From: Streptomyces sp. NRRL WC-3626 | GTDB taxonomy: Bacteria > Actinomycetota > Actinomycetes > Streptomycetales > Streptomycetaceae | Assembly: GCF_000718785.1 (NCBI RefSeq) | Contig: NZ_JOCA01000023.1 | Location: forward strand, 124,001 to 188,000 | DNA: 64,000 nucleotides | Reading direction: 5' to 3' | Shown here: positions 54,184 through 63,256 of the stretch, one piece after another | How the letters are laid out: each line of letters opens with the position of its first letter | Numbering within the stretch: the first letter of the stretch is position 1 | Translations under genes and position numbers: made by a program | Notes under the pieces: generated by a model | Told to the model about the DNA's origin: nothing | Database searches by the model: none | Seen by the model: only the letters and a program-made list of their open reading frames with translations

Positions 54184-55653
54184 GTGTCCCTCTCCCGAGG
54201 ACTGATCATCAACGGCCAGGAGGTCCCCGCCTCCTCGGGCCGCACCGCGACCGACATCAACCCCTGGACCGGCGCCGTCTGCGCGGAGGTCGCCGCGGGC
54301 ACCCCCGACGACGTACGCCGTGCCGTGGACGCCGCCGACGCCGCGTTCGAGACGTGGGCCGCGACCAGGCCGGCCGAGCGCCGCCGGATCTTCCTGCGCG
54401 CCGCGCAGCTGATGGCCGACCGCGCCGACGACGTCGTACGGCTGATGGCCTCCGAGGTCGGCGGCGTCGCCCCCTGGGCCGGATTCAACGCCCACCTGGC
54501 CGCCGACATGCTGCTGGAGGCGGCGGCCGAGGTCAGCCGCCCGACCGGCCGGATCCTCGCCACCGACGCCGACGGAGTCCACTCCACACAGGTGCGGGTG
54601 CCCAAGGGCGTGATCGCCGCGATCTCGCCGTGGAACGCGCCCGTCATCCTCGGCGTCCGCGCGGTGGCACTGCCGATCGCCATGGGCAACACCGTGGTCA
54701 TGAAGCCCAGCGAGGACGCGCCGATCGCCTGCGGTCTGCTCATCTCCGACGTCCTGCACGAGGCCGGACTGCCCGCCGGCGTGCTCAACGTCGTCACCAA
54801 CGACCGCGCCGACGCGGCCGACGTGGTCTCCGCGCTGATCGCCGATCCGCGCGTGCGGATGGTCAACTTCACCGGCTCCACGGAGACCGGTCGCACCATC
54901 GGCGTCGAGGCCGCGCGGCACCTCAAGCCCGCCCTCCTCGAACTCGGCGGCAAGAACCCCCTGTTGGTACTCGAGGACGCGGACGTCGACTACGCGGTGG
55001 ACGCCGCCGTCTTCGGCTCCTTCATGAACGCGGGCCAGATCTGCATGTGCGTGGACCGGGTCGTCGTCCACCGGTCGCTCGCCGAGGAGTTCACCGCCAA
55101 GTTCGCCGCCCGCGTGCGCGCACTGCCCTGCGGGGACCCCAGCGACCCCGGCACGGCGATCGGGCCGGTCGTCAACGAGGCCGCCGCCCGCCGAGTCGCC
55201 TCCCTCATCAGGGACGCGGTCTCCCAGGGCGCCGAACTCGCCGCGGGCACCGGCGAGATCGAGGAACCGGGCACCCTGATCCGCCCGGTCGTCCTCACCG
55301 GGGTCACCAAGGACATGAAGATCTACTATGACGAGGTCTTCGGCCCCGCCGCCGTCGTCCACGTCGTCGACAGCACCGACGAGGCCGTCGCCCTCGCCAA
55401 CGACACCCCGTACGGGCTGACCGCGGGCGTCATCACCGAGAACCTGGCCCACGGCCTCGAGGCCGCCGGCCGACTGCGCACCGGCATCGTCCACGTCAAC
55501 GACCAGTCCGTCGCCGACGAACCCCAGGCCCCCTTCGGCGGCGTGAAGAGCTCCGGCTACGGCCGCTTCGGCGGCCAACCGGGCGCCGAGGCCTTCACCG
55601 ACATCCGCTGGGTCACGGCCCGGGCCAGGGGCCACGCCCGCTTCCCGATCTGA
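54184..55653 (+). CDS. Aldehyde dehydrogenase (benzaldehyde/vanillin type)
   Basis: NAD(P)-dependent aldehyde dehydrogenase of 489 residues starting at GTG 54184 (AGGAG upstream). It shows SPWNAPVILGVRAV, the cofactor-binding FTGSTETGR, the general base in LELGGKNP, the catalytic Cys in NAGQICM (about residue 285) and the C-terminal PFGGVKSSGYGRFGG. Members with this pattern oxidise vanillin, benzaldehyde or salicylaldehyde. The divergent tandem IclR regulator supports a role in aromatic catabolism; the exact aldehyde is inference. Confidence 0.9.
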   Translation: MSLSRGLIINGQEVPASSGRTATDINPWTGAVCAEVAAGTPDDVRRAVDAADAAFETWAATRPAERRRIFLRAAQLMADRADDVVRLMASEVGGVAPWAGFNAHLAADMLLEAAAEVSRPTGRILATDADGVHSTQVRVPKGVIAAISPWNAPVILGVRAVALPIAMGNTVVMKPSEDAPIACGLLISDVLHEAGLPAGVLNVVTNDRADAADVVSALIADPRVRMVNFTGSTETGRTIGVEAARHLKPALLELGGKNPLLVLEDADVDYAVDAAVFGSFMNAGQICMCVDRVVVHRSLAEEFTAKFAARVRALPCGDPSDPGTAIGPVVNEAAARRVASLIRDAVSQGAELAAGTGEIEEPGTLIRPVVLTGVTKDMKIYYDEVFGPAAVVHVVDSTDEAVALANDTPYGLTAGVITENLAHGLEAAGRLRTGIVHVNDQSVADEPQAPFGGVKSSGYGRFGGQPGAEAFTDIRWVTARARGHARFPI

Positions 55654-55744
55654 CGGCGGGGCGGTGCCGGCGGGGCTTGTCGTGGTGCGTCGCCTTGCCC
55701 GAAATTGCGTCGAGACTCGCGCAGTCGCCGCCTACCCTTGCCGC

Positions 55745-56077
55745 ATGGGCCACGCCAAGACCTCCTTCGTCTGCCTGCCCTGTCGGGCTTCGTACAAGCA
55801 GCCCTACGACAGGGACCGGCCGTACAGGGGGTGTCCGCGTTGCGCGGAACCGCTGATCCACGTGGGGTCGGCGTTCGCACCGCCTTCGCGGCGGGACACC
55901 GAGGGGTGGAGGGTGCTGTCCGTGCTGCTGCACGCGGGCGTCCGCTTCCACAAGAGCTGTTGCGGCGGGCCCGGATACCGGCCGCGCACGCTGAGGGAGG
56001 TGCGCGAGCGGATGGCGTACGCTCGTCGTACCGGCGAGCCCTTCGCCAGGGCGCTCGTTCGCTACGAAGTGCCGTGA
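55745..56077 (+). CDS. Zinc-ribbon protein, copy 2
   Basis: A 110-residue paralogue of the gene at 31792-32124, differing at about ten positions. It has the same CxxC...CxxC ribbon. The bases before the start are also similar (TGCGTCGAG, CCTACCCTTGCCGCATGG). Its stop again overlaps a GTG, but here the following frame closes after six codons, so the SMI1/KNR4 partner is absent. Confidence 0.75.
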   Translation: MGHAKTSFVCLPCRASYKQPYDRDRPYRGCPRCAEPLIHVGSAFAPPSRRDTEGWRVLSVLLHAGVRFHKSCCGGPGYRPRTLREVRERMAYARRTGEPFARALVRYEVP

Positions 56078-56185
56078 CGGCAATGCTGAGTTGACGCCGG
56101 TCGGCTGGCAGTCGCGCTCAGGGCGCGGCAGTCACCGCCGGTCGCCGCGGCCCGATCGGCGCGCCCCACGGGTAACTTGATCGAC

Positions 56186-56653
56186 ATGGCCACTCAGATC
56201 ATCACGCTGATCGGCGTCCTCGTCGGTGCCCTGACCTCCTTCCTCGCCACGGCGGCCGCCGAACGGGCCAAGTTCCGGCGGGAGATGACCACGCGCTGGG
56301 ACGAGCGGAAGCTCGACACGTACATCGAGTACGTGTCCTGCATCAAGGAGATCCAGCGGGCCGCCATGGAGGCCGGGCAGGCACGGGAAGAGGACAAGGA
56401 CGCCTCCGGCGCGCTCGCGGAGATGGAAAGCAGTGAGAACCGGAGGTCGATCCTCTTCGAGGCGTTCGTCCTGCTGAGCGACGAACGGGCGGCCACCGCC
56501 GCGCACGCCGTCAACCAGCGCACCTGGGACCTGCTCAGGGCCGCGCGCGACCAGTCGAGCGGCGTCCCCGCCCTCCGCGCCATCCCCCTGGTGGAGACGC
56601 TGAACGTCCTGCACGAGGCGGCGCGGTCGGATCTGGCGATAGCCCGCGGGTAG
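56186..56653 (+). CDS. Small membrane-anchored hypothetical protein
   Basis: A 155-residue protein with one N-terminal transmembrane helix (IITLIGVLVGALTSFLATAA) followed by a charged helical cytoplasmic part (KFRREMTTRWDERKLDTYIEY). I chose ATG 56186 over TTG 56177. This type is frequent in Streptomyces with no assigned function. Confidence 0.6.
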   Translation: MATQIITLIGVLVGALTSFLATAAAERAKFRREMTTRWDERKLDTYIEYVSCIKEIQRAAMEAGQAREEDKDASGALAEMESSENRRSILFEAFVLLSDERAATAAHAVNQRTWDLLRAARDQSSGVPALRAIPLVETLNVLHEAARSDLAIARG

Positions 56654-56689
56654 CCGCGTGCGGGCGGGGCAGGACCGGCCCGCACGCGG
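56654..56689. terminator. Bidirectional hairpin
   Basis: CCGCGTGCGGGC at 56654-56665 pairs perfectly with GCCCGCACGCGG at 56678-56689, between the stops of two convergent genes. Confidence 0.65.
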
Positions 56690-56696
56690 CCCGCGG

Positions 56697-57185
56697 TCAG
56701 CTCTTGAGCGCCGTCGCGAACATGCCCGCCTCGTAGGAGCCGCCCTTGCGCCGGGTGATCACCGCGAGGCGGTTCGCCGCGTTGATCAGGGCGATCAGGG
56801 CGACCAACGCCGCGGTCTGGTCGTCGTCGTAGTGCTTGCGGACCAGGGCCCAGGTCTCGTCGGAGACACCGTGCGAGGCGTCGGCCAGGCGGGTGCCCTC
56901 CTCGGTGAGGGCGAGGGCCGCCTGCTCGGCCTCCGTGAACACGGTCGACTCGCGCCACGCGGCGACCAGGTGCAGCCGGACCGCGCTCTCACCGGCCGCC
57001 GCGGCCTCCTTGACGTGCATGTCGATGCAGTGGCCGCAGCCGTTGATCTGGCTGGCGCGCAGTGAGACCAGCTCCTGGGTCGCCTTCGGCAGCGGCGAGT
57101 CCTGGATCACCAGGGCCGCTCCGGCGAACCGCTTGGCGAACTGGGTGGCGAGCTCGTTCGCGAACAGGTCGAATCGCATGTCCAT
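56697..57185 (-). CDS. AhpD-like / carboxymuconolactone decarboxylase family protein
   Basis: A 162-residue alkylhydroperoxidase-like protein. The redox CxxC with its His is in ASQINGCGHCIDMHV. The upstream frame to 57278 has no coding character, so I start at ATG 57185. Proteins of this type are the standard neighbours and targets of ECF41 sigma factors, and the divergent gene at 57362 is one. Likely a peroxidase or disulfide reductase in stress response. Confidence 0.88.
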   Translation of the reverse strand: MDMRFDLFANELATQFAKRFAGAALVIQDSPLPKATQELVSLRASQINGCGHCIDMHVKEAAAAGESAVRLHLVAAWRESTVFTEAEQAALALTEEGTRLADASHGVSDETWALVRKHYDDDQTAALVALIALINAANRLAVITRRKGGSYEAGMFATALKS

Positions 57186-57288
57186 CGCTGTGTCCTCACT
57201 CGTGTCGGTGCAGGGGGTCGACCATGAGATGCCGGCGGCCCGGCGCCTGTGACGGGGGAGGAATGTGACGTGCGCCACCGGTCACGGG

Positions 57289-57315
57289 TGTCACGGAAGC
57301 GGGCGGCCCGGCGTC
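57289..57315 (+). promoter_or_regulatory. ECF41-type promoter
   Basis: TGTCACG (57289-57295), a 16-base spacer, then CGTC (57312-57315). This fits the ECF41 consensus I recall (TGTCACA, spacer, CGTC) and lies 46 bases before the sigma-factor start, suggesting autoregulation. Confidence 0.6.
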
Positions 57316-57361
57316 TTGTGCGCGGGGGACCGACCGACGTACGAGCCGACGGGAGCAGCCG

Positions 57362-58264
57362 GTGAACAGTGAGCGCGCGGAGCGGACGGACACGGCGACC
57401 GAGGTGTTCGTCACCCACCGGAACCTGCTGTTCACCGTCGCCTACGAGATGCTCGGCTCGGCCGCCGACGCCGAGGACGTCCTCCAGGAGACCTGGCTGC
57501 GGTGGGCAGACGTCGACCTCGCCGCGGTGCGCGACCGGCGCGCCTACCTCGTACGGATCACCACGCGGCAGGCGCTGACCCGGCTGCGTACGCTCGGCCG
57601 CCGCAAGGAGTCCTACGTCGGCTCCTGGCTTCCCGAGCCGCTGCTCACCGCACCCGACGTCGCCGAGGACGTCGAGCTCGCCGACAGCGTCTCGATGGCG
57701 ATGCTGCTGGTGATGGAGACGCTCGCCCCCACCGAACGGGCCGTGTTCGTCCTGCGCGAGGTGTTCGACGTGGGGTACGACGAGATCGCCGAGGCCGTCG
57801 AGAAGAGCCCCGCCGCGGTCCGCCAGATCGCCCACCGGGCGCGGGCCCATGTCGCCGCCCGCAGACCGCGCGGGGCCGTCTCGTCCGCCGAGACACGGGA
57901 CGCCCTCGACGCCTTCCGGCGAGCGGTCGAGACGGGCGATGTCCAGGGCCTGCTCGACGTCCTCGCACCGGATGTCGTCCTTCTCGGCGACGGCGGCGGC
58001 ATCAAGCAGGCCGTCCTGAACCCCGTCGTCGGGGCCGACAAGGTGGCCCGCCTGATGTACGGAGGCCTGGGCAGGCTCACCGCCGAGATGTCGCTGCGGC
58101 CGGCGGAGGTCAACGGCCACCCCGCGCTGATCGTCCGGCTCGACGGAGCGCTCGACACCGTCCTCGCGGTGCGCTTCGACGACGGCCTCATCAGCGGCCT
58201 GTACGCCGTCCGCAACCCCGAGAAGCTGTCCCACATGACGGACGAGACCGCACTGCGGCGCTGA
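57362..58264 (+). CDS. ECF41-family sigma factor
   Basis: RNA polymerase sigma factor of 300 residues starting at GTG 57362 (GGGAG upstream). Region 2 (LLFTVAYEMLGSAADAEDVLQETWLRW) and region 4 (VFVLREVFDVGYDEIAEAVEKSPAAVRQI) are clear. A C-terminal SnoaL-like extension of about 110 residues carries the two ECF41 motifs, DGGG (LLGDGGGIK) and NPxKL (RNPEKLSHM), which tune activity instead of a separate anti-sigma factor. It is divergent from the AhpD-like gene it probably controls. Confidence 0.92.
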   Translation: MNSERAERTDTATEVFVTHRNLLFTVAYEMLGSAADAEDVLQETWLRWADVDLAAVRDRRAYLVRITTRQALTRLRTLGRRKESYVGSWLPEPLLTAPDVAEDVELADSVSMAMLLVMETLAPTERAVFVLREVFDVGYDEIAEAVEKSPAAVRQIAHRARAHVAARRPRGAVSSAETRDALDAFRRAVETGDVQGLLDVLAPDVVLLGDGGGIKQAVLNPVVGADKVARLMYGGLGRLTAEMSLRPAEVNGHPALIVRLDGALDTVLAVRFDDGLISGLYAVRNPEKLSHMTDETALRR

Positions 58265-58392
58265 GCGCTCCCGCCCCGCCGCGCATCGGCGCACCCGTCC
58301 CAACTGCGGTCATCCGCAACGCCGTATCACTTGACCGTCGCATACCTACCGCACATCGACGCACCGGTGTACGGTCTCGGGCCGACGGACTT

Positions 58393-58406
58393 TGGGAGCG
58401 CTCCCA
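58393..58406 (+). promoter_or_regulatory. Perfect CebR box upstream of the cellulase
   Basis: TGGGAGCGCTCCCA, the exact 14-bp palindrome bound by the cellobiose-responsive repressor CebR in streptomycetes, 124-137 bases before the cellulase start. Confidence 0.92.
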
Positions 58407-58529
58407 TCACACCTCGCGTACGGCTCCCACCGCGCACGGCCCCCTCCCCACCGTGCTCCCGTCGCACCGTTCCACCTGTCTCGCACCAGTTCGCACCGAA
58501 CATGTCCGCATCGCACGAGGAGGAACGCT

Positions 58530-59900
58530 TTGAAACGCTTCGTGGCCCTACTGGCGACCTGCGCGACGGTCCTGGGCCTCACCGCGCTGACCGCTCCCCA
58601 GGCGGCCGCGGCCGCCGGCTGCAGAGTCGACTACACGGTCACCAGCCAATGGCAGGGCGGCTTCCAGGGCGGGGTGAAGGTCACCAACCTGGGTGCCCCC
58701 GTCACCGGGTGGACGCTCGAATTCGCCCTGCCGGACGCCGGACAGCGGATCGTCCAGGGCTGGAACGCCACCTGGTCGCAGTCCGGGTCCACGGTCACCG
58801 CCGCCGACGCCGGCTGGAACCGCACGCTGGCCACCGGCGCGACCGTCGACCTCGGCTTCACCGGCACCTTCACCGGCGCCAACCCGCAGCCCGCCGCGTT
58901 CACGCTCAACGGCGTCGCCTGTACCGGATCCACCGAGGAACCCCCGCCCACCTCGGACGACGACACCCCCGTCGGCATCAACGGACAGCTGCACGTCTGC
59001 GGCGTCAACCTCTGCAACCAGTACGACCGTCCCATCCAGCTGCGCGGCATGAGCACCCACGGCATCCAGTGGTTCAGCCAGTGCTACAACACCGCCTCCC
59101 TGGACGCGCTCGCGAACGACTGGCGGTCGGATCTGCTGCGCGTCTCCATGTACGTGCAGGAGGACGGCTACGAGACCGATCCCGCGGGCTTCACCAGCCG
59201 CGTGAACAGCCTCGTCGACATGGCCGGGGCCCGCGGCATGTACGCCGTGATCGACTTCCACACCCTCACGCCGGGTGACCCCAACTTCAACCTCGCCCGC
59301 GCGAAGACCTTCTTCGCGTCCGTCGCCGCCCGCAACGCCGGCAAGAACAACGTGATCTACGAGATCGCCAACGAGCCCAACGGGGTGAGCTGGGCGGGCA
59401 TCAAGAGCTACGCCGAGCAGGTCATCCCGGTGATCCGGGCCGCCGACCCGGACGCCGTCGTCATCGTCGGCACCCGCGGCTGGTCCTCGCTCGGTGTCTC
59501 GGACGGCTCCAACGAGAACGAGGTCGTCGACAACCCCGTCAACGCCTCCAACGTCATGTACGCCTTCCACTTCTACGCGGCGAGCCACAAGGACACCTAC
59601 CGCGCCACACTCGGCCGGGCCGCCTCCCGGCTCCCGCTGTTCGTCTCCGAGTTCGGCACGGTGAGCGCCACCGGCGGGGGAGCGGTGGACCGGGCGAGCA
59701 GCGTCGCCTGGCTGGACCTGCTGGACCAGTTGAAGATCAGCTACGCCAACTGGACCTTCTCCGACGCCGACGAGGGCAGCGCGGCGTTCCGGCCCGGCAC
59801 CTGCGAGGGCTCCGACTACAGCGGCAGCGGTGTGCTGACCGAGTCCGGCGCGCTGCTCAAGAGCCGGATCAGCACGTCCGACAACTTCCCCACGAGCTGA
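58530..59900 (+). CDS. Secreted endoglucanase (CBM2-GH5)
   Basis: Cellulase of 456 residues. The start is TTG 58530 with GAGGAGG seven bases upstream, giving a clean signal peptide (LKRFVALLATCATVLG..APQAAAAA). A CBM2 cellulose-binding module follows (about 31-133; CRVDYTVTSQWQGGFQGGVKVTN, NGVAC). After a short acidic/Pro linker the GH5 barrel has the acid/base Glu in YEIANEPNG and the nucleophile in LFVSEFGTV. It would cut crystalline or amorphous cellulose outside the cell to feed the cebEFG importer. The upstream CebR box predicts induction by cellobiose. Confidence 0.94.
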   Translation: MKRFVALLATCATVLGLTALTAPQAAAAAGCRVDYTVTSQWQGGFQGGVKVTNLGAPVTGWTLEFALPDAGQRIVQGWNATWSQSGSTVTAADAGWNRTLATGATVDLGFTGTFTGANPQPAAFTLNGVACTGSTEEPPPTSDDDTPVGINGQLHVCGVNLCNQYDRPIQLRGMSTHGIQWFSQCYNTASLDALANDWRSDLLRVSMYVQEDGYETDPAGFTSRVNSLVDMAGARGMYAVIDFHTLTPGDPNFNLARAKTFFASVAARNAGKNNVIYEIANEPNGVSWAGIKSYAEQVIPVIRAADPDAVVIVGTRGWSSLGVSDGSNENEVVDNPVNASNVMYAFHFYAASHKDTYRATLGRAASRLPLFVSEFGTVSATGGGAVDRASSVAWLDLLDQLKISYANWTFSDADEGSAAFRPGTCEGSDYSGSGVLTESGALLKSRISTSDNFPTS

Positions 59901-59918
59901 CCCTCGTCCCGTCCCGAC

Positions 59919-59956
59919 TGGGAGCGCTCCCCATCCCGAACGCCGGAGCGCTCCCC
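59919..59956 (+). promoter_or_regulatory. Two imperfect CebR boxes upstream of the Cip1-like gene
   Basis: TGGGAGCGCTCCCC at 59919-59932 (13 of 14) and CCGGAGCGCTCCCC at 59943-59956 (11 of 14), 24 bases apart centre to centre, right after the cellulase stop and before the next start at 59974. They place the second gene under CebR as well, perhaps with a promoter of its own. Confidence 0.75.
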
Positions 59957-59973
59957 CTACCCCGGAGGCTCAA

Positions 59974-61131
59974 GTGCGCGCTCTCCTCGCACGATTACCG
60001 CGTCGTCCCTGGACGGCGGCTCTCACGGCGGCCGTGCTGTCCGCGTCCGCCCTCATCGTCCTCCCCGCCAGCGGTGCGGATACCGGGTGCCGGGTCGACT
60101 ACACCGTGAACAAGTGGTCCGGCGGCTACACCGCACAGATCAAGGTCACCAATCTCGGTCCCGCAGTCGACAGCTGGCGGCTGACCTGGACGTACGCCGG
60201 TGACCAGCAGGTGACTTCGGCGTGGAACTCGACCGTCACGCAGACCGGCCGGTCCGTCGTCGCCGCCGGTCTCGGCTGGAACGGCGCGCTGTCCACGGGC
60301 GGTTCGGCCGAGTTCGGTCTGCAGGGGACCTGGCGTTCGGCCGACCCCGATCCGAGCGACTTCGCCCTCAACGGAGTGTCCTGCGGGGGTGACGCCACCA
60401 CACCCCCGACCACCCCGCCGCCCACCACCCCGCCACCCGGCGCGGACTGCGGCAGCGCCGCCCTCTGCTCGGACTTCGAGGACCAGACCGGAACCACCCC
60501 GTCCGGCGACTGGCGTTTCACCGCGCCCGACTGCCAGGGCACCGGCACGGCCGCCGTGGACACCGCCGTGGCGCACAGCGGCAGCCGGTCGCTGCGCGTC
60601 GACGGCCGGGCCGGCTACTGCAACCACGCCTTCGTCGCCGCCACCGCGGACCTCTCATCGGTCGGACCGGTGATGTACGTACGCATGTGGGTACGGCACA
60701 CCACCGAACTCCCCGCCGCCCACGTCACCTTCGTGTCCTTCCCCGACTCCTCGCAGAGCGGGCGGAGCCTGCGCGTGGGCGGCCAGAACGGCGCGCTGCA
60801 GTGGAACCGGGAGAGCGACGACGCCACCCTGCCGGCGCAGAGTCCGGCCGGCGTGGCGCTCAGCAGGCCGCTGCCGACGGACAGATGGCAGTGCCTGCGG
60901 TTCGCGATCGACACGACGGCCCCAGGGCTCGACACCTGGCTCGACGACGAGCAGGTTCCGGGGCTGCACGCCGACGGTGTGCCGACGCAGGACGTCGACC
61001 AGCAGTGGCTCGTCCGCACCACCCCGCCCCGCCCCACCGCCCTGCGCTTCGGCTGGGAGAGCTACGGCACCGGCGACGACACCCTGTGGTTCGACGACGT
61101 GGCCGTGGGCTCAAGTCCCATCGGCTGCTGA
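59974..61131 (+). CDS. Secreted CBM2 protein with Cip1-like domain
   Basis: A 385-residue exported protein starting at GTG 59974 (CCGGAGG upstream). After the signal peptide (ALTAAVLSASALIVLPASG) comes a CBM2 (about 38-137; CRVDYTVNKWSGGYTAQIKVTN, NGVSC), a Thr/Pro linker, then a ~225-residue domain (CSDFEDQTG, SGSRSLRVDG, MYVRMWVRH, LRFGWESYG, WFDDVAVG). This jelly-roll-like domain resembles Cip1, a cellulose-induced protein of Trichoderma with bacterial homologues, whose role is still unclear (lyase-like fold). The CebR boxes and the cellulase upstream support a function in plant-wall breakdown. Confidence 0.8.
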   Translation: MRALLARLPRRPWTAALTAAVLSASALIVLPASGADTGCRVDYTVNKWSGGYTAQIKVTNLGPAVDSWRLTWTYAGDQQVTSAWNSTVTQTGRSVVAAGLGWNGALSTGGSAEFGLQGTWRSADPDPSDFALNGVSCGGDATTPPTTPPPTTPPPGADCGSAALCSDFEDQTGTTPSGDWRFTAPDCQGTGTAAVDTAVAHSGSRSLRVDGRAGYCNHAFVAATADLSSVGPVMYVRMWVRHTTELPAAHVTFVSFPDSSQSGRSLRVGGQNGALQWNRESDDATLPAQSPAGVALSRPLPTDRWQCLRFAIDTTAPGLDTWLDDEQVPGLHADGVPTQDVDQQWLVRTTPPRPTALRFGWESYGTGDDTLWFDDVAVGSSPIGC

Positions 61132-61178
61132 CGGCCCGCCGGCCAGGCCACGGCCCGCTCCCGTCCCGGCGTCCCGGT

Positions 61179-61218
61179 CGGAACACGGCCGGACGCCGGG
61201 GCGGACGGCCGTGTTCCG
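61179..61218. terminator. Bidirectional hairpin
   Basis: CGGAACACGGCCG (61179-61191) pairs perfectly with CGGCCGTGTTCCG (61206-61218), between the convergent Cip1-like and NhaA genes. Confidence 0.7.
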
Positions 61219-61230
61219 GACGAGCCCCGT

Positions 61231-63108
61231 TCAGGACGATCCGTGGGACGCGGATCTCTCGAGCTCGCCGGCGAGCGTCTCCGCGTCGTACGGCCCGGTG
61301 TGCCGCCGGTCGCCGACGAAGAAGGTCGGTGTGCCGCGGGCGCCACTGGCCTCGGCGCCGGCCGCGTCGGCGCGTACCCGCTCGGCGGTCTCCTCGGCGT
61401 CGATGTCCTCGAGGAAGCGCTCCACGTCGAGGCCGATCTCGATGGCGTACGCGGCGATGTCCTCGAACTCCAGCCGGTCCTGGTGCTCGTACAGCAGGTC
61501 GTGCATCTGCCAGAAGCGCCCCTGCGCGCCGGCGGCCACGGCCGCCCGTGCGGTGAGCACGGCATGCGGGTGGACATCGGGGAGCGGCAGATGCCGGAAG
61601 ACATAACGGAAGCGGTCTCCGAAGCGCTCCCGCAGTTCCTTGGTGACGCCGGTGGCGCGGGCGCAGTAGGGGCATTCGAAGTCGCCGTACTCCACCAGGG
61701 TGAGGGGCGCGTCCACGGGGCCGGCGATGTGGTCCGTGGCCGGGTCGACCGGGCGGGCGAGGACACGGGGCAGATCGGCGTCCGTCTCGCCGCGCAGGAC
61801 GGCGGCGAGGTGGAACGCGAGCCACCCCAGGGCGGTGGCGAGCACGGCGGCCAGCAGGACACCGACGACCGCCTGGTCGTGCAGGACCGGGTCGTCGAAG
61901 GCGAGACCGGCGATCAGCAGGGAGACGGTGAAGCCGATGCCGGACAGCACGGCACCGCCCACGACGTGTCCCGGGCCCACTCCCTGGGGGAGCTTGCCGA
62001 GGCGGAGGCGGGTGCCGAGCAGGGTTCCGCCCCACACGCCCAGGAGTTTTCCGGCCACGAGGCCGGCGACGACGGCCCACGTGAGCCGGGAGGACAGGGC
62101 GCTTCCCAGGATGCCCCCGCGCAGGTCGATACCGGCGTTGGCCAGGGCGAACAGCGGGACGACCACATAGCTCGCCCAGGGGTGCAGCATCAGCTGCAGC
62201 CGCTCGTTGACCGAGACCGCCCGTTGCAGCCCCACGCGTGCCGACAGCCCCACGTCGGCGCGGGGCGACTGGCGGAAGGCGCGGGCGAGCCGGGTGGCGC
62301 GGTCCACCGTCTCGGGCGCGGGGGGATGTGCGGGGATGAGGAGACCGCCGAGCATGCCGGCGATGGAGGCGTGGGCACCGGACGCGAGCGTGGCGAGCCA
62401 CAGCGCGAGAACGACGAGGAGGTACGGTGCCGCGCGCCAGGCACCCAACGGGCTCAGCGCGGCGAGTACCGCTCCGAGGGCGAGTGCCATCAGCAGGGGC
62501 GGCAGGCGGACCGTGTCCGAGTAGACCAGGCCGATCACGCTGACCGCCACGATGTCGTCGATGACGGTGACGGCCAGCAGGAAGACCCGCAGCTGGGTGA
62601 CGAACCGGGGCCCCACCACGGCGAGCGCCCCGAGCATGAAGGCCGTGTCGGTGCCGATGACCGTGCCCCAGCCGCCGCCGGCCTCGCCCCAGGGAGCGAT
62701 CGCCAGGTAGAGCAGCACCGGAACGACCATGCCGCCGATACCGGCCGCGGCCGGGAGCAGCACGCGGCGGCGGCCGGCCAGCGAGCCGACCGAGGACTCG
62801 TAGCGGACCTCCAGGCCGACGACGAAGAAGAAGAGGGCCATCAGGCCGTCGCTGACCCAGTGCCCCAGGTCCATGGAGAGTTCCGCGTCGCCGAGCGACA
62901 CGGACGCCTCGGTCGCCCAGAGCGACTCGTACCCCCCGGACCAGGGCGAGTTGGCCCACCCCAGGGCCACCACGACAGCCGCCAGGAGCAGCCCGGCGCT
63001 GCCCGCTTCGGTGGTCAGGTAGGTGCGTACCGGATCGGCGAGCTGAGCCGCCAGCGAACGCCGCCGGGCCCTGGTCTGGGAGGGCGGGGCGCTCTCCGCA
63101 CTCTTCAC
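61231..63108 (-). CDS. nhaA: NhaA Na+/H+ antiporter fused to a DsbA-like thioredoxin domain
   Basis: A 625-residue fusion. The first ~405 residues are an NhaA antiporter with about 12 membrane helices and the family segments [24 protein letters not shown] and [15 protein letters not shown] (paired Asp in the ion path). The C-terminal ~190 residues form a DsbA/thioredoxin-like domain with [11 protein letters not shown] and cis-Pro in GTPTFFVG. Such fusions are known in actinobacteria. I chose GTG 63108 because it overlaps the stop of a 13-codon leader with a strong ribosome site; a longer frame from TTG 63237 would read through the leader region. Confidence 0.88.
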   Translation of the reverse strand: MKSAESAPPSQTRARRRSLAAQLADPVRTYLTTEAGSAGLLLAAVVVALGWANSPWSGGYESLWATEASVSLGDAELSMDLGHWVSDGLMALFFFVVGLEVRYESSVGSLAGRRRVLLPAAAGIGGMVVPVLLYLAIAPWGEAGGGWGTVIGTDTAFMLGALAVVGPRFVTQLRVFLLAVTVIDDIVAVSVIGLVYSDTVRLPPLLMALALGAVLAALSPLGAWRAAPYLLVVLALWLATLASGAHASIAGMLGGLLIPAHPPAPETVDRATRLARAFRQSPRADVGLSARVGLQRAVSVNERLQLMLHPWASYVVVPLFALANAGIDLRGGILGSALSSRLTWAVVAGLVAGKLLGVWGGTLLGTRLRLGKLPQGVGPGHVVGGAVLSGIGFTVSLLIAGLAFDDPVLHDQAVVGVLLAAVLATALGWLAFHLAAVLRGETDADLPRVLARPVDPATDHIAGPVDAPLTLVEYGDFECPYCARATGVTKELRERFGDRFRYVFRHLPLPDVHPHAVLTARAAVAAGAQGRFWQMHDLLYEHQDRLEFEDIAAYAIEIGLDVERFLEDIDAEETAERVRADAAGAEASGARGTPTFFVGDRRHTGPYDAETLAGELERSASHGSS

Positions 63109-63146
63109 AGCGCGGCGGCCAGGGACCCGCGCGGTGCGTGGTGCAT
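63105..63146 (-). CDS. 13-residue leader peptide before nhaA
   Basis: ATG 63146 is preceded by AGGAAGGA with a five-base gap and encodes [13 protein letters not shown], ending in TGA that overlaps the GTG of nhaA (GTGA). The nhaA start has no good ribosome site of its own, so translation of the antiporter is probably coupled to this leader. Confidence 0.5.
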   Translation of the reverse strand: MHHAPRGSLAAAL

Positions 63147-63256
63147 GGGTGTCCTTCCTGTCTCTCCTCACCCGATCGTCGCGTTCCGTCGGCGTCCGGG
63201 CATCCGGGGCGGCCGGGTGTTGCACCGTCCGGGGCAAGGGGGAGGCCGGACACCGC

